Source of the DNA: Pasteurellaceae bacterium
GTDB lineage: Bacteria > Pseudomonadota > Gammaproteobacteria > Enterobacterales > Pasteurellaceae
DNA: 64,000 bases
Reading direction: 5' to 3'
Assembly: GCA_030528525.1 (NCBI GenBank)
Contig: JAUMYT010000010.1
Coordinates: 29,446 to 93,445 of the forward strand
The notes under the pieces are model-generated. The model had not been told where the DNA came from. It was given only the letters and a program-made list of their open reading frames with translations, and searched no databases. The position numbers and the translations under genes were made by a program. Shown here piece by piece: positions 43,206-54,262 of this stretch (positions are counted from its first letter, which is position 1; each line of letters begins with the position of its first letter).

Positions 43206-45830
43206 ATGAAAACAGTTTCTGAGATTCGACAATCCTTTCTTGAGTTTTTCCAATCTAAAGGGCATACCGTTGTGCCAAGCAGTTCACTGGTGCCAGAAAA
43301 TGATCCAACCCTGCTCTTTACCAATGCGGGAATGAACCAATTTAAAGATGTATTTTTGGGGTTAGATAAACGTGCCTACACCCGTGCGACCAGTTCACAA
43401 CGTTGCGTGCGTGCAGGTGGAAAACATAACGATTTAGAAAACGTAGGCTATACCGCTCGCCACCATACTTTCTTTGAAATGTTGGGTAACTTCAGCTTTG
43501 GCGACTATTTCAAGCACGATGCGATCCAATTTGCGTGGGAATATTTGACTTCGCCACAATGGTTAGGTTTACCAAAAGAAAAATTGTGGGTGACGGTGTA
43601 TGAAACCGATGATGAAGCCTACGATATTTGGAACAAAGAAGTCGGCGTGCCTGCAGAACGCATTGTGCGTATTGGCGATAACAAAGGGGCACCTTACGCA
43701 TCTGATAACTTCTGGCAAATGGGTGATACAGGGCCTTGTGGACCTTGTACCGAGATCTTCTACGATCACGGCGATCACATTTGGGGTGGTCCGCCAGGGT
43801 CAGCTGAAGAAGATGGCGACCGCTATATTGAAATTTGGAACGTGGTGTTTATGCAGTTTAACCGTCAAGCCGATGGCACGATGGAAAAATTGCCAAAACC
43901 GTCTGTGGATACAGGAATGGGCTTAGAGCGGCTCAGTGCGGTTCTACAACACGTCAATTCCAACTATGAAATCGATATTTTCCAAACCTTAATCAAAGAG
44001 ATTGCTCAAATTCTCAATGTGAGCGATTTGAATAATAAATCGTTACGCGTGATTGCTGATCATATCCGTTCTTGTGCCTATTTAATTGCGGACGGCGTTG
44101 TGCCGTCAAATGAAGGTCGTGGTTATGTGTTACGCCGTATTATTCGCCGTGCCGTTCGTCACGGAAATATTTTAGGGGCGAAATCGGCATTCTTCTATCA
44201 GTTAGTGCCAACCCTTGCAAAAGCAATGGGGCAAGCAGGCGAGATCTTAACTGCCAAACAAGCCCATATTCAGAAAACCTTAAAAGCCGAAGAAGAACAA
44301 TTTGCTCGCACCCTTGAGCGTGGTTTAGCCTTGTTAGAAGAAGCATTAAGCAAAGTGGAAAACCAACAGCTTTCAGGCGATGTCGCATTTAAATTGTATG
44401 ATACTTATGGTTTCCCACTCGATTTAACTGCTGATGTGTGCCGTGAACGTGAAATTACCATTGATGAACAAGGTTTTGAGCGTGAAATGGCGGCTCAGCG
44501 TGAGCGAGCAAAAGCAAGCAGTAACTTTGGTACTGACTACAATAATGTGATTAAAGTCGAAGGTTCAACGGAATTTAAAGGTTACGAACAGACCGAAACG
44601 GAAGCGACCGTGGTTGGCTTATTTAGCAATGGCAAAGCCGTTGATTCAATTCAATCTGGCGAAAGTGCGGTGGTCATTTTAGATAAAACGGCATTTTATG
44701 GCGAGTCTGGTGGTCAAGTCGGCGATACGGGAATCATTCGTGCCGAACTTGCTCAATTTGATGTGCAAGATACGCAAAAATATGGTCAAGTATTTGGACA
44801 TATTGGGCAATTAACATCAGGTTCACTTGCTGTGGGTGATAAGGTATTGGCACAAATCGATACGGCACGCCGTCACGCTATTACATCAAATCACAGTGCA
44901 ACGCACTTGTTGCATTCTGCATTACGTCAAGTATTAGGCGATCACGTGGCTCAAAAAGGCTCGTTGGTATCAGAAAATTCACTCCGTTTTGATTTTTCTC
45001 AACCCGAAGCGATTGCAAAAGCGGATTTAGACGAAATTGAGCGTATCATTAACCGTAAGATCCGTGAGAATGCCCAAGTGACGACTGACGTGATGGATTT
45101 AGAGTCGGCAAAACAGAAAGGAGCAATGGCACTGTTTGGCGAGAAATATGGCGAAAAAGTCCGTGTAGTAGGTATGACCGATTTCTCCGTTGAGCTTTGT
45201 GGCGGTACGCACGTGAAACAAACTGGCGAGATTGGGTTGTTCAAATTTATTTCTGAAGGTGCTGTGGCGGCAGGTGTTCGCCGTGTGGAAGCGGTAACAG
45301 GCGAAAATGCGATTGCCTTGTTACATCAACAGCAACAAGTGCTTAACCAAAGTGCAGAATTGCTGAAAGCGGATAGCTCTACGTTGGTTGAAAAAATTCA
45401 ACAATTGCAAGAAAAAAGCAAGAAAGTTGAGAAAGAGTTGCAACAGCTGAAAGAAAAATTAGCGGCTCAAGCGGGTGGCGAGTTAGCCAAACAAGCAAAA
45501 CAGATTAACGGAGTCAATGTGGTGGTGCAACGTTTAGACGGCGTTGAGCCAAAAGCCTTGAGAACAATGGTTGATGATCTGAAAAATCAATTAGGTTCTG
45601 CAGTGATTGCTTTTGCAACCCAAACTGATGAAAAAGTGAATTTGATTGTTGGGGTGACAAATGATTTAACCAAACAAGTCAATGCAGGCGAACTGGTTGG
45701 CTTAATGGCTCAAGAAGTGGGCGGTAAAGGTGGCGGTCGCCCAGATATGGCAATGGCAGGTGGTTCACAGCCAGAAAATATTGCTAAAGCTCTAGAATTT
45801 GCAATGAATTGGATTCAGACAAAACTGTAA
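43206..45830 (+). CDS. alaS: Alanine-tRNA ligase
   Basis: Class II aminoacyl-tRNA synthetase with an editing domain. Its 874 residues match E. coli (876). The start region [48 protein letters not shown] is typical. Editing-site zinc ligands are HSATH and [13 protein letters not shown], and the C-terminal oligomerisation part ends [15 protein letters not shown]. csrA follows 59 bp downstream, the usual order. Confidence 0.98.
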   Translation: MKTVSEIRQSFLEFFQSKGHTVVPSSSLVPENDPTLLFTNAGMNQFKDVFLGLDKRAYTRATSSQRCVRAGGKHNDLENVGYTARHHTFFEMLGNFSFGDYFKHDAIQFAWEYLTSPQWLGLPKEKLWVTVYETDDEAYDIWNKEVGVPAERIVRIGDNKGAPYASDNFWQMGDTGPCGPCTEIFYDHGDHIWGGPPGSAEEDGDRYIEIWNVVFMQFNRQADGTMEKLPKPSVDTGMGLERLSAVLQHVNSNYEIDIFQTLIKEIAQILNVSDLNNKSLRVIADHIRSCAYLIADGVVPSNEGRGYVLRRIIRRAVRHGNILGAKSAFFYQLVPTLAKAMGQAGEILTAKQAHIQKTLKAEEEQFARTLERGLALLEEALSKVENQQLSGDVAFKLYDTYGFPLDLTADVCREREITIDEQGFEREMAAQRERAKASSNFGTDYNNVIKVEGSTEFKGYEQTETEATVVGLFSNGKAVDSIQSGESAVVILDKTAFYGESGGQVGDTGIIRAELAQFDVQDTQKYGQVFGHIGQLTSGSLAVGDKVLAQIDTARRHAITSNHSATHLLHSALRQVLGDHVAQKGSLVSENSLRFDFSQPEAIAKADLDEIERIINRKIRENAQVTTDVMDLESAKQKGAMALFGEKYGEKVRVVGMTDFSVELCGGTHVKQTGEIGLFKFISEGAVAAGVRRVEAVTGENAIALLHQQQQVLNQSAELLKADSSTLVEKIQQLQEKSKKVEKELQQLKEKLAAQAGGELAKQAKQINGVNVVVQRLDGVEPKALRTMVDDLKNQLGSAVIAFATQTDEKVNLIVGVTNDLTKQVNAGELVGLMAQEVGGKGGGRPDMAMAGGSQPENIAKALEFAMNWIQTKL

Positions 45831-45836
45831 GCTAAA

Positions 45837-45881
45837 AGCAAGATGAAAAGGAGTTCTCTTGCTCAAAGTCATTAAGAAGGA
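45837..45881 (+). promoter_or_regulatory. csrA: Hairpin and GGA motifs in the csrA leader
   Basis: A perfect 7-bp stem AGCAAGA / TCTTGCT (45837-45863) presents AAGGAG in its loop, and the csrA ribosome site AAGGAGAA has a second GGA at 45879. This fits CsrA binding to its own message; the regulation is inferred. Confidence 0.55.
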
Positions 45882-45889
45882 GAATAGTT

Positions 45890-46072
45890 ATGCTGATCTT
45901 AACGCGTAAAATAGGAGAAAGCCTGTTGATTGGCGATGATGTTGAAATTACGGTATTAAGTATTCGTGGTGGGCAAGTTAAACTCGGCGTAAAAGCACCG
46001 AAAGAGATTTCAGTTCATCGTGAGGAAATTTACCAACGTATTAAAGCATTAGCAGATACGTCACAAGATTAG
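45890..46072 (+). CDS. csrA: Carbon storage regulator
   Basis: RNA-binding translational regulator of 60 residues (E. coli 61): [54 protein letters not shown]-contacting Leu4, Arg6 and Arg44 are present. Known targets in enterics include glgC, which lies in this window. A strong terminator follows. Confidence 0.98.
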   Translation: MLILTRKIGESLLIGDDVEITVLSIRGGQVKLGVKAPKEISVHREEIYQRIKALADTSQD

Positions 46073-46092
46073 TAAATTTTCCTTAACATCAT

Positions 46093-46115
46093 ACCGCTTG
46101 CACGTTGCAAGCGGT
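46093..46115 (+). terminator. Terminator after csrA built from inverted uptake-like cores
   Basis: ACCGCTTGCA / TGCAAGCGGT form a 10-bp stem with a three-base loop, followed by TTAGTTTTATT. Both arms are one base off the canonical Apl uptake core, a common way for this family to build terminators. Confidence 0.85.
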
Positions 46116-46145
46116 TTAGTTTTATTCATCAGTATAGGGCTAAGT

Positions 46146-47033
46146 ATGAAAGTGATTATTCCCGTTGCAGGTTTGGGAACACGTATGTTGCCTGCAACCA
46201 AAGCCATTCCCAAAGAAATGCTGACCATTGCGGATAAGCCGTTAATTCAATATATCGTTAATGAATGTGTGGCAGCAGGAATTAAAGAAATTGTCTTAGT
46301 TACTCATTCATCAAAAAATGCGATTGAAAACCACTTTGATACCTCTTTTGAATTAGAAACAATGTTAGAAAAGCGAGTAAAACGCCAGCTTTTAGATGAA
46401 GTCCGCTCCATTGTGCCAAAAGATGTTACCATTATGCACGTTCGTCAAGGGCAAGCAAAAGGATTGGGACACGCCGTATTATGTGGACGAGCGTTGGTCG
46501 GCGATGAACCCTTTGCCGTGATGCTTCCTGATGTGTTGTTAGCTGATTTTTCGGCAGATCAAAAAACTGAAAATCTCTCCGCAATGATTGCTAGATTCAA
46601 AGCAACAGGAAATAGTCAAATTATGGTGGCTCCTGTTGCGAAAGAAGAGGTTAGTAGTTACGGGGTAGTCGATTGTCAAGGTGTTGATTTACAACCAGCA
46701 AATACAGCTAAAATCGTTAAAATCGTAGAAAAACCCGCCGTTGAAGAGGCTCCGTCTAATTTTGCTGTTGTAGGGCGTTACGTCTTTTCAGAAAAAATTT
46801 GGGATCTACTGGCTAAAACTCCTATCGGTGTTGGCGATGAAATTCAATTGACCGATGCGATTGATATGCTGATTGCAGAACAAGACGTGGAGGCATTCCA
46901 TATGACAGGGAAATCTTTCGACTGTGGGGATAAATTGGGCTACGTATCTGCGTTTGTTGAATATAGTTTGCACCATAATAAAATTGGAGAGCAATTTAAA
47001 CATTATCTAAAACAACTAGCTAAAACTCTATAA
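46146..47033 (+). CDS. galU: UTP-glucose-1-phosphate uridylyltransferase
   Basis: Makes UDP-glucose for LPS, capsule and galactose metabolism. It has 295 residues from the ATG at 46146 ([26 protein letters not shown]). Motifs include [49 protein letters not shown] and [16 protein letters not shown]. The stop overlaps the degS start (TAATG). It complements mgl galactose uptake. Confidence 0.97.
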   Translation: MKVIIPVAGLGTRMLPATKAIPKEMLTIADKPLIQYIVNECVAAGIKEIVLVTHSSKNAIENHFDTSFELETMLEKRVKRQLLDEVRSIVPKDVTIMHVRQGQAKGLGHAVLCGRALVGDEPFAVMLPDVLLADFSADQKTENLSAMIARFKATGNSQIMVAPVAKEEVSSYGVVDCQGVDLQPANTAKIVKIVEKPAVEEAPSNFAVVGRYVFSEKIWDLLAKTPIGVGDEIQLTDAIDMLIAEQDVEAFHMTGKSFDCGDKLGYVSAFVEYSLHHNKIGEQFKHYLKQLAKTL

Positions 47034-48076
47034 TGTTGCGAAAAAAAATCTTACAAGCGGTTGGATTTGGGCTTTTTTGTGCAATATTGATTTTGTATGT
47101 TGCCCCCGTGGTAAATAAACAGGTACAAAGGCACTTTCAGACTGAAATTGTTAGCTATCAAGAGGCAGTTAAAATTGCGTCGCCCGCCGTAGTCAATGTG
47201 TATAATCAAGCATTTGAATTCAGTGGACAGCATTTATCTGATGAGTTAACACTGAGTAACCTCGGTTCAGGGGTAATTATGACCAGGTCTGGCTATATTT
47301 TAACCAACAAGCACGTCATTCAAAATGCCGACCAAATCATTGTTGCGTTACAATCAGGGATGATTTTCAATGCAACGTTAGTCGGGTCAGATAAATTGAC
47401 TGATTTAGCGGTATTAAAAATTCAATCGGATAATCTGCCAACTATTCCACAGAATGCTAAACGCCCTATACAAGTTGGAGATGTCGTCTTAGCCATTGGT
47501 AACCCGTTAAATTTGGGACAAAGTATTACGCAGGGGATTATTAGTGCAACTGGTAGAAATGCCTTATCTGAAGCTGGGCGACAAAACTTTATCCAAACCG
47601 ATGCCTCAATCAATAAAGGCAATTCGGGTGGAGCATTGGTGAATTCTGCAGGAGAATTGATCGGCATTAATACCCTAAGTTTAGGCAAAAATAGTGATGA
47701 ACTGGCTGAGGGGTTGAATTTTGCTATTCCTATTACTTTAGCAAATAAAGTAATGCAAAAGATCATTAAAGATGGGCGTGTTATTCGAGGGTATTTCGGC
47801 GTAAATAGCACACTTTTTTATTCTGCAAAACAACTAGGGCTTGGAGAAAAAGGGGTACTAATCACAGGGGTCGCATTTAATGGACCAGCTTACCAAGCAG
47901 GTATTTTGGCTGGTGACTTGGTTTTACAGGTAGGGGATATTGAAGCGGAAACACCACAACAAATGATGGAAGCAATTGCGGATATGAAGCCCAATACACC
48001 TGTTAAAGTGATTATTTCAAGACAAGGGCAATTATTGGAACTTGATGTTCTAATTGGTGAATATCCAGATATATAG
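47033..48076 (+). CDS. degS: Periplasmic serine protease DegS (envelope stress sensor)
   Basis: Membrane-anchored HtrA-type protease that begins RseA cleavage in the sigma-E response. Its 347 residues comprise an N-terminal anchor ([19 protein letters not shown]), a trypsin-like domain with catalytic His in TNKHVI, Asp in LTDLAVL and Ser in NKGNSGGAL, and one PDZ domain ([10 protein letters not shown] to [14 protein letters not shown]). A canonical uptake core lies at 47052-47060. It overlaps galU and ends just before cmk. Confidence 0.95.
   Translation: MLRKKILQAVGFGLFCAILILYVAPVVNKQVQRHFQTEIVSYQEAVKIASPAVVNVYNQAFEFSGQHLSDELTLSNLGSGVIMTRSGYILTNKHVIQNADQIIVALQSGMIFNATLVGSDKLTDLAVLKIQSDNLPTIPQNAKRPIQVGDVVLAIGNPLNLGQSITQGIISATGRNALSEAGRQNFIQTDASINKGNSGGALVNSAGELIGINTLSLGKNSDELAEGLNFAIPITLANKVMQKIIKDGRVIRGYFGVNSTLFYSAKQLGLGEKGVLITGVAFNGPAYQAGILAGDLVLQVGDIEAETPQQMMEAIADMKPNTPVKVIISRQGQLLELDVLIGEYPDI
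47052..47060 (+). repeat. Canonical Apl-type uptake core in degS
   Basis: Exact ACAAGCGGT in the codons for the membrane anchor. Confidence 0.6.
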
Positions 48077-48083
48077 GAAACTA

Positions 48084-48752
48084 ATGAAAAATATTATTAT
48101 TACCGTAGATGGCCCGAGTGGAGCTGGTAAAGGGACACTGTGCCACGTATTAGCAGAAAAATTGCAGTTCGACTTTTTAGATTCAGGGGCAATTTATCGA
48201 ATTTTGGCATTAGCCGCCGTTAAAAAAGGGATTGATTTAAGCGATGAACCTGCACTCGCACAGCTCGGCAGGCATCTCAATGTGCAATTCGTGCCGGAGA
48301 AGGGCGAAATTAATGTCATTTTAGACGGTGAAAATGTTGGCGACCAAATTCGTACCGCACAAGGGGGGCAGAACGCCTCAAAAATTGCTATTTTTCCGTT
48401 AGTCAGAGAAGCGTTATTACAGCGTCAGCGGGATTTCAGTAGCGAACGTGGATTGATTGCCGATGGGCGAGATATGGGTACCATTGTTTTCCCTAATGCA
48501 CAAATTAAGCTATTTTTAGATGCCAGTGCAGAAGAACGCACAAAAAGGCGTGTAAAACAGTTGCAAGAAAAGGGATTTAATGCTAACTTTGACGAGATTT
48601 TAGCCGAGATAAAAGAGCGTGATTTTCGCGATAGAAATCGGGCAGTTGCACCACTTATCCCAGCTGAAGATGCGTTATTGTTGGATTCGACTCATCTGTC
48701 GATTGAACAGGTGATTGAACAGGCTTTAGCGTACATCAAAACAAAATTGTAA
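48084..48752 (+). CDS. cmk: Cytidylate kinase
   Basis: Phosphorylates CMP and dCMP. It has 222 residues from the ATG at 48084 (TATAGGAAACTA upstream). The P-loop is [13 protein letters not shown], followed by [38 protein letters not shown] and [17 protein letters not shown] partial ACAAGGGGG core (48359) falls where the peptide reads [13 protein letters not shown]. It begins the conserved cmk-rpsA-ihfB cluster. Confidence 0.97.
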   Translation: MKNIIITVDGPSGAGKGTLCHVLAEKLQFDFLDSGAIYRILALAAVKKGIDLSDEPALAQLGRHLNVQFVPEKGEINVILDGENVGDQIRTAQGGQNASKIAIFPLVREALLQRQRDFSSERGLIADGRDMGTIVFPNAQIKLFLDASAEERTKRRVKQLQEKGFNANFDEILAEIKERDFRDRNRAVAPLIPAEDALLLDSTHLSIEQVIEQALAYIKTKL

Positions 48753-48759
48753 ATTACCC

Positions 48760-48787
48760 GCTCAATAATGGATTATTGAGCTTTTAT
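48760..48787 (+). terminator. Terminator between cmk and rpsA
   Basis: GCTCAATAAT / ATTATTGAGC inverted repeat, then TTTTATTAT. rpsA therefore probably has its own promoter as well. Confidence 0.7.
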
Positions 48788-48795
48788 TATCAACC

Positions 48796-48817
48796 CCACT
48801 TAAATGGAAAGAAGTGG
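48796..48817 (+). promoter_or_regulatory. rpsA: Hairpin in the rpsA leader
   Basis: CCACTT / AAGTGG stem with a ten-base loop, 30 bp before the rpsA start. S1 represses its own translation in E. coli through leader hairpins; the same role here is a guess. Confidence 0.35.
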
Positions 48818-48847
48818 ACGTTTTATTTTTAAAAAGAAGTTAAAATT

Positions 48848-50512
48848 ATGTCTGAATCTTTTGCTCAACTACTTGAAGAATTCCTTTCTAACGAACCACG
48901 TTTAGGCGATGTGGTTAAAGGAACTGTTGTTGCTATTCAAAAAGGCTTTGTAATCGTTGATACTGGTTACAAATCTGAATCTTCAATCCCAGCTGAAGAA
49001 TTTACTAATGCACAAGGCGAACTTGAAGTTCAAGTTGGCGATGTGGTTGATGTTGTCCTTAAAGCGGTTGAAGATGGTTTCGGTGAAACCGTGGTTTCTC
49101 GTGGTGATGCGAAACGCAACGAAGCGTGGATTGCATTAGAAAAAGCCTTTGAAGAACAAGCCACTGTGGTTGGTTTAGTCAACGGCAAAGTGAAAGGTGG
49201 CTTCACTGTTGAGTTAAATGGTGTTCGTGCATTCTTACCAGGTTCATTAGTGGATACTCGTCCTGTGCGTGATTCATTGAACCTTGAAGGTCAAGAATTA
49301 GAATTCAAAGTAATCAAACTTGATCAAAAACGCAACAACGTTGTCGTTTCTCGCCGTGCAGTTATCGAATCAGTCAGCAGCCAAGATCGTGAAGAAGTGT
49401 TAGCGAACTTAGTTGAAGGTTCTGAAGTGAAAGGGACTGTGAAGAACTTAACTGACTACGGTGCATTCGTAGATTTAGGTGGCGTTGATGGTTTATTACA
49501 CATCACTGATATGGCTTGGAAACGTGTTAAACACCCAAGTGAAGTGGTTAATGTAGGCGATGAAGTCACTGTTAAAGTATTGAAATTCGACAAAGACCGC
49601 ACTCGTGTATCGTTAGGCTTAAAACAATTAGGTCAAGATCCTTGGGCTGCAATCGCTCAAAACCACCCAGTAAACAGCAAATTAAGCGGTAAAGTGACCA
49701 ACTTAACTGACTACGGCTGTTTCGTTGAAATTTTAGACGGTGTTGAAGGCTTAGTTCACGTTTCAGAAATGGATTGGACTAACAAAAACATTCACCCATC
49801 TAAAGTGGTTAACGTAGGTGATGTTGTTGAAGTAATGGTACTTGAAGTTGATGAAGAACGTCGTCGCATCTCATTAGGTTTGAAACAATGTAAAGCAAAC
49901 CCTTGGGAACACTTCGCAGAAACTCACAACAAAAACGATAAAGTAAAAGGTAAAATCAAATCAATCACTGATTTCGGTATCTTTATCGGTTTAGAAGGTG
50001 GAATCGACGGTTTAGTTCACTTATCTGACATTTCTTGGAATGTGGCTGGCGAAGAAGCAGTTCGTCACTACAAAAAAGGTGATGAAGTAGAAGCTGTTGT
50101 ATTACAAGTTGATGCAGTGAAAGAACGTATCTCTTTAGGTATCAAACAATTAGACTCTGATCCATTCACAAACTTTGTTGATGGCACCAAAAAAGGTGCA
50201 ATCGTGAAAGGTAAAGTCCTTGAAGTAGATAGCAAAGGTGTGAAAGTTGAGTTAGCTGATGGCGTTGAAGGCTATGTGCGTGCAGCTGAAGCAACTCGTG
50301 ATCGTGTTGAAGACATCACAGCAATTATCAAAGCAGGTGATGAGCTTGAAGCGAAATATACTGGCGTTGATCGTAAAGCACGTGTGGTTAACTTATCTGT
50401 TCGTGCAAAAGATGAAGCAGAAGAGTCTGCTGCACTTGCCCAAGTGAATAAACAAGAAGACGTTATTCCAAACGCAATGGCTGAAGCATTCAAAGCAGCA
50501 AAAGGTGAATAA
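48848..50512 (+). CDS. rpsA: 30S ribosomal protein S1
   Basis: Binds mRNA at the ribosome for initiation. Its 554 residues match E. coli (557) and show six S1 domains. The four central ones are very regular ([89 protein letters not shown]). It is followed by ihfB. Confidence 0.99.
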   Translation: MSESFAQLLEEFLSNEPRLGDVVKGTVVAIQKGFVIVDTGYKSESSIPAEEFTNAQGELEVQVGDVVDVVLKAVEDGFGETVVSRGDAKRNEAWIALEKAFEEQATVVGLVNGKVKGGFTVELNGVRAFLPGSLVDTRPVRDSLNLEGQELEFKVIKLDQKRNNVVVSRRAVIESVSSQDREEVLANLVEGSEVKGTVKNLTDYGAFVDLGGVDGLLHITDMAWKRVKHPSEVVNVGDEVTVKVLKFDKDRTRVSLGLKQLGQDPWAAIAQNHPVNSKLSGKVTNLTDYGCFVEILDGVEGLVHVSEMDWTNKNIHPSKVVNVGDVVEVMVLEVDEERRRISLGLKQCKANPWEHFAETHNKNDKVKGKIKSITDFGIFIGLEGGIDGLVHLSDISWNVAGEEAVRHYKKGDEVEAVVLQVDAVKERISLGIKQLDSDPFTNFVDGTKKGAIVKGKVLEVDSKGVKVELADGVEGYVRAAEATRDRVEDITAIIKAGDELEAKYTGVDRKARVVNLSVRAKDEAEESAALAQVNKQEDVIPNAMAEAFKAAKGE

Positions 50513-50583
50513 TTCACTTTTCTAAATTACAGCGGATATGTGAAAGCATATCCGCTTGTCCTATATAAGCGTAAGGAGAAATA

Positions 50584-50862
50584 ATGACTAAATCGGAATT
50601 AATTGAAAATTTAGTGGCTAAACATCCTGCATTATCATTCAAATCTGTTGAAGATAGTGTCAAAGAGATCTTAGAACAAGTAATGAGAACGCTCGAAAAT
50701 GGGGATCGCATTGAAATTCGTGGGTTTGGTAGCTTTTCTCTTCATTTTAGACAATCTCGCACAGGCCGAAATCCGAAAACTGGCGAAAGTGTTAAATTGT
50801 CATCGAAATATGTGCCTCATTTTAAGGCTGGCAAAGAATTAAAAGAACGTGTTGATCACTAA
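50584..50862 (+). CDS. ihfB: Integration host factor subunit beta
   Basis: DNA-bending protein of 92 residues (E. coli 94): [72 protein letters not shown]. The intercalating Pro is in GRNPKTG. It follows rpsA in the usual order, with TAAGGAGAAATA before the ATG. Confidence 0.98.
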   Translation: MTKSELIENLVAKHPALSFKSVEDSVKEILEQVMRTLENGDRIEIRGFGSFSLHFRQSRTGRNPKTGESVKLSSKYVPHFKAGKELKERVDH

Positions 50863-50903
50863 CGAACGATCAACACATTGCAAATAGCAATGGAGAATTT
50901 ATT

Positions 50904-51188
50904 ATGAAATATATTTTGGGTCTTATTATTGCTCTTGCTATTGTTATCGTTGGTGTAACCATTGGGGCGAACAACGATCAGCTCATTACATTCAATTATG
51001 TGATCGCAAAAAGTGAGCTAAGATTATCGACATTAGTCGCTATTTTATTTGGTTTTGGTTTACTTTTAGGTTGGTTTATTACGGGTTTCTTCTATTTAAA
51101 AGTGAAATTACAGAACATTGCCTTAAATCGCCGAGTAAAACGTCAAGCACAGCAAATTAATGAATTAACACTACCAAAGGCTGAATAA
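50904..51188 (+). CDS. lapA: LPS assembly protein A (YciS)
   Basis: Inner-membrane protein of 94 residues with two membrane helices (ILGLIIALAIVIVGVTIGANN and LSTLVAILFGFGLLLGWFITGFFYL) and a short basic C-terminal coil. It works with LapB in control of LPS synthesis through LpxC turnover. Its stop overlaps the lapB start (TAATG). Confidence 0.93.
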   Translation: MKYILGLIIALAIVIVGVTIGANNDQLITFNYVIAKSELRLSTLVAILFGFGLLLGWFITGFFYLKVKLQNIALNRRVKRQAQQINELTLPKAE

Positions 51189-52375
51189 TGCTTGAGCTGT
51201 TGTTTCTTCTATTGCCCATTGCCGCATTATATGGCTGGTATATGGGGCAGAGAAGTGCAAAAAAAGATCAGGATGATATTAAAAACCAATTCTCCCGTGA
51301 TTATGTTGCAGGGTTGAATCTTCTTTTATCCAATCAACAGGAAAAGGCAGTTGACCTTTTCCTGTCAATGCTTCAGAAGCAAGAATCTGAAAATCATATT
51401 ACCAATGAATCACAATTTGAGGCCGAATTGATGCTCGGTAATTTATTTCGCTCACGTGGTGAAGTGGATAGAGCATTGCGTATTCATCAAGCCTTAGAAA
51501 ACCATTCGCACTACTCCTTTGAGCAAAAGTTATTAGCCAAACAGCAACTCGCCAAAGATTTTATGGTGGCAGGTTTTTATGATCGGGCAGAAAATTATTA
51601 TATTACCTTACTCGATGAACCCGAATTTGCGGTGCATTCATTATCCCAACTGATCGTCATTTACCAAAAAACGAGAGAATGGAAAAAGGCGATTAATGTT
51701 GCCGAAAAGTTATTGAAAATCTCACCCGACACCGAAACAAGAGCAATTTCGCATTTTTATTGTGAATATGCTCAACAGCTGCGAACAGATATTAAGCTAT
51801 TTTTATCTACCTTACACAAAGCATTAACCTATTCCCCTAATTGTGCACGTGCATCTATTTTATTAGGTGATTTCTATTTTGAACAATCTCAATTTGCACA
51901 AGCCAAACAGTATTTTGAACAGATATTGGAGCAAGATCCTGCTTATATTAGTGAAGTGCTAGATAAGATAGGGGAGTGTTATGACAAACTCCACCAATCT
52001 GCACAATTTGAGCTCTTTTTGATCAAAGCGAATCAGATCAAACACAATAGTAGCGTTGATTTAGCCCTAGCCAGTCTCATTGAGAAAAAAGATGGTACAG
52101 AAGCGGCACAAGCTCGTCTTTATCAACAAGTTCGCCACTTCCCGAATATGATCACCTTTCATCGCTTTATTTATTACCAAATGAATGACGCAGAGCAGGG
52201 GCGTGGTAAAGAGAGTTTGATGTTATTACATAATATGGTTGGCGATCGCATTCAGAAGGGGTTTCAATATCGCTGCTTAAATTGTGGTTATCAAGGCTAT
52301 CGTTTAATGTGGTATTGCCCATCTTGTCGTCAATGGGAAACGATCAAACCGATACACAGTATCAGTGAAATTTAA
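51188..52375 (+). CDS. lapB: LPS assembly protein B (YciM), TPR and rubredoxin-like
   Basis: Membrane-anchored protein that guides FtsH to LpxC. Its 395 residues (E. coli 389) start with a membrane helix ([19 protein letters not shown]), continue with tetratricopeptide repeats ([25 protein letters not shown] and [22 protein letters not shown], among others) and end in a metal-binding knuckle [23 protein letters not shown]. Confidence 0.96.
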   Translation: MLELLFLLLPIAALYGWYMGQRSAKKDQDDIKNQFSRDYVAGLNLLLSNQQEKAVDLFLSMLQKQESENHITNESQFEAELMLGNLFRSRGEVDRALRIHQALENHSHYSFEQKLLAKQQLAKDFMVAGFYDRAENYYITLLDEPEFAVHSLSQLIVIYQKTREWKKAINVAEKLLKISPDTETRAISHFYCEYAQQLRTDIKLFLSTLHKALTYSPNCARASILLGDFYFEQSQFAQAKQYFEQILEQDPAYISEVLDKIGECYDKLHQSAQFELFLIKANQIKHNSSVDLALASLIEKKDGTEAAQARLYQQVRHFPNMITFHRFIYYQMNDAEQGRGKESLMLLHNMVGDRIQKGFQYRCLNCGYQGYRLMWYCPSCRQWETIKPIHSISEI

Positions 52376-52391
52376 CAGGAGAACACAAACT

Positions 52392-53084
52392 ATGGATAAT
52401 AAAGTTATTGTTGCATTAGATTATGAAACGGAAAATGAAGCCTTGGCGTTTGTCGATCAAGTTGATCCAAGCCTTTGCCGTTTAAAAGTCGGCAAAGAGA
52501 TGTTTACCACCTTAGGCACCACCTTTGTTAAACAGCTTCAAGCACGCAAATTTGACGTGTTTTTAGATTTAAAATACCACGACATTCCGAATACCGTGGC
52601 TCGTGCGGTGCGTTCAGCGGCAGATTTAGGTGTTTGGATGGTCGATTTACACGCATCAGGTGGCTTAACGATGATGGAAACGGCGAAAAAAATTCTAGAG
52701 CCGTACGGCAAAGATGCCCCATTATTGATTGGTGTGACGGTTTTAACCAGTATGGAAGATCTGGATTTGTTGCAAATCGGTATCAATGCATCGCCAATGG
52801 AGCAAGTGATCCGTTTGGCTCACTTATGCCAACGTGCAGGGTTAGATGGCGTGGTGTGTTCACCGCAAGAAGTTGAAGTGCTTCGCACTCATTGCGGTAA
52901 CGATTTCAAATTAATCACCCCAGGTATTCGTCCAGAAGGCAGTGAATTTGGTGACCAACGCCGTGTGATGACCCCAAAACAGGCGATTCAAACAGGCTCT
53001 GACTATTTGGTGATCGGGCGTCCAATTACCCAAGCTCAGGATCCATTAGCCGTGTTGAAATCAATCAATGCGTCAATCGCCTAA
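52392..53084 (+). CDS. pyrF: Orotidine 5'-phosphate decarboxylase
   Basis: Last step of UMP synthesis. It has 230 residues from the ATG at 52392 (AACAGGAGAACACAAACT upstream). The catalytic Asp-Lys-Asp network is in [20 protein letters not shown], and the phosphate-binding end is [12 protein letters not shown]. The stop codon TAA overlaps the first base of an ACAAGGGGT element that leads to yciH. Confidence 0.97.
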   Translation: MDNKVIVALDYETENEALAFVDQVDPSLCRLKVGKEMFTTLGTTFVKQLQARKFDVFLDLKYHDIPNTVARAVRSAADLGVWMVDLHASGGLTMMETAKKILEPYGKDAPLLIGVTVLTSMEDLDLLQIGINASPMEQVIRLAHLCQRAGLDGVVCSPQEVEVLRTHCGNDFKLITPGIRPEGSEFGDQRRVMTPKQAIQTGSDYLVIGRPITQAQDPLAVLKSINASIA

Positions 53085-53119
53085 CAAGGGGTCAGATCTT
53101 AAGGAAAATCTGCAAAATG
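53084..53119 (+). repeat. ACAAGGGGT element joining pyrF and yciH
   Basis: ACAAGGGGTCAGATCTTAAGG, then AAAATCTGCAAAATG. It fills the whole pyrF-yciH gap: its first base ends the pyrF stop codon, its AAGGA is the yciH ribosome site and its last three bases are the yciH ATG. Confidence 0.85.
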
Positions 53120-53428
53120 ACATTAGTATATTCCACGGAAACAGGGCGGATTACCCCAGAGAAACCGAAAGTAGAACGCCCGAAAGGAGACGGCATTGTC
53201 CGCATTCAACGCCAAACGAGTGGTCGGAAAGGTAAGGGGGTATGTGTGATTTCAGGCTTAGATCTTGATGATAAAGCACTCGTATCGCTTGCCTCGGAGC
53301 TAAAACGTCGTACGGGCTGTGGTGGTGCGGTGAAAGGCGGCATTATTGAAATCCAAGGGGATCACCGTGATGCCTTGAAGCAAATCCTAGAGCAAAAAGG
53401 TTTTAGTGTAAAATTTTCGGGTGGTTGA
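53117..53428 (+). CDS. yciH: SUI1/eIF1-like translation factor YciH
   Basis: 103-residue homologue of eIF1, which affects start-codon choice in initiation. It shows the SUI1 fold GDGIVRIQRQTSGRKGKGVCVISGLDLDDKALVSLASELKRRTGCGGAVKGGIIEIQGDHRDALKQILEQKGFSVKFSGG. It closes the cmk-to-yciH cluster, as in enterics, and ends convergently with the bioD-like gene. Confidence 0.96.
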   Translation: MTLVYSTETGRITPEKPKVERPKGDGIVRIQRQTSGRKGKGVCVISGLDLDDKALVSLASELKRRTGCGGAVKGGIIEIQGDHRDALKQILEQKGFSVKFSGG

Positions 53429-53462
53429 TTTCCTATTTTCTCTCGTTTACTCACCCCCTTGT
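53427..53462 (-). repeat. ACAAGGGGG-type element after yciH (partial)
   Basis: Minus-strand ACAAGGGGGTGAG. The TTTGCAAA half is not recognisable. Confidence 0.55.
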
Positions 53463-53469
53463 GATTGTT

Positions 53470-53493
53470 AAAAGGCATCTGATGATGCCTTTT
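53470..53493. terminator. Bidirectional terminator between yciH and the bioD-like gene
   Basis: A perfect 10-bp stem AAAAGGCATC / GATGCCTTTT with a four-base loop, giving a U-run in both directions. Confidence 0.9.
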
Positions 53494-53496
53494 GAA

Positions 53497-54216
53497 TTAT
53501 TTAGAAAAGTAGTGGAGTAGGGGATCAGGGTTCTGAATAAACGTGGAGAGATCTTTCTCGCTTGGATGTCCAATGTAGGGAATTTGACCGAGTAGGGGAG
53601 CATCAATCCGTTGGCTGAGTAGTTCAATGAGTTCCAAATAATGGCGTAGTCCTGGGTTTATTCGATTTGCGACCCAACCGAGTAACGTGCCACCTTGCTG
53701 CTGAATAGCATAGGCAGTGAGCAAAGCGTGATTCACACACCCTTCTTTAATTCCCACCACAAGCACCACAGGCATTTGATTGCGTTTGACCCAATCCGCA
53801 AAACTCAAGCCACGGTTAATCGGCGTCAACCAGCCATAGGTTCCTTCTACCAACACATTGGTATATTTCTGTTGCAGACGTGCTAAGTCTTTATCCAATT
53901 TCTGGCTAGAAATGTGGCGTACGGCATCCAGTGCTGCAAATACAGGGGTACTCGAATGGATAAAAGAATAACTATTAATTTCACGATATTGCACTGGGTA
54001 GATACAACTATTTTGCAAAATCAGCACATCGTCGTTATCTTCACAGGCATAATCATCATTATTCACTTCTGTTGGGAGTGATTCATCGCCCCCACAAGCG
54101 ATGGGCTTATAGCCCACAATCGGAATGTCATATTTCGATAGCGTTTGTAGTAGTGCTCGGGTAACAATCGTTTTACCCACATTGGTGTCCGTTCCTGCAA
54201 TAAATAAAGATGCCAT
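53497..54216 (-). CDS. bioD: Dethiobiotin synthetase (BioD2/YnfK-like)
   Basis: ATP-dependent enzyme that closes the ureido ring of biotin. It has 239 residues with P-loop FIAGTDTNVGKTIVTRALL, substrate-binding GYKPIACGG and VLVEGTYGWLTPIN. No other bio gene is near. It pairs with an Mlc-type ROK gene, the same neighbourhood as E. coli ynfK beside mlc, so it is probably the YnfK type. The canonical VEGAGG stretch reads VEGTYG here, so activity is less certain. Confidence 0.88.
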   Translation of the reverse strand: MASLFIAGTDTNVGKTIVTRALLQTLSKYDIPIVGYKPIACGGDESLPTEVNNDDYACEDNDDVLILQNSCIYPVQYREINSYSFIHSSTPVFAALDAVRHISSQKLDKDLARLQQKYTNVLVEGTYGWLTPINRGLSFADWVKRNQMPVVLVVGIKEGCVNHALLTAYAIQQQGGTLLGWVANRINPGLRHYLELIELLSQRIDAPLLGQIPYIGHPSEKDLSTFIQNPDPLLHYFSK

Positions 54217-54262
54217 TGGTATTCTCTCATAGAAAAAAGTGGGGCTAAGTTTAACGAGCTTT

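Noticed and set aside
48359..48367. ACAAGGGGG in cmk as a further element
   Set aside because: Only the core matches; the following bases lack the AGATCTTG or GAGAAA and TTTGCAAA parts, so I did not count it.
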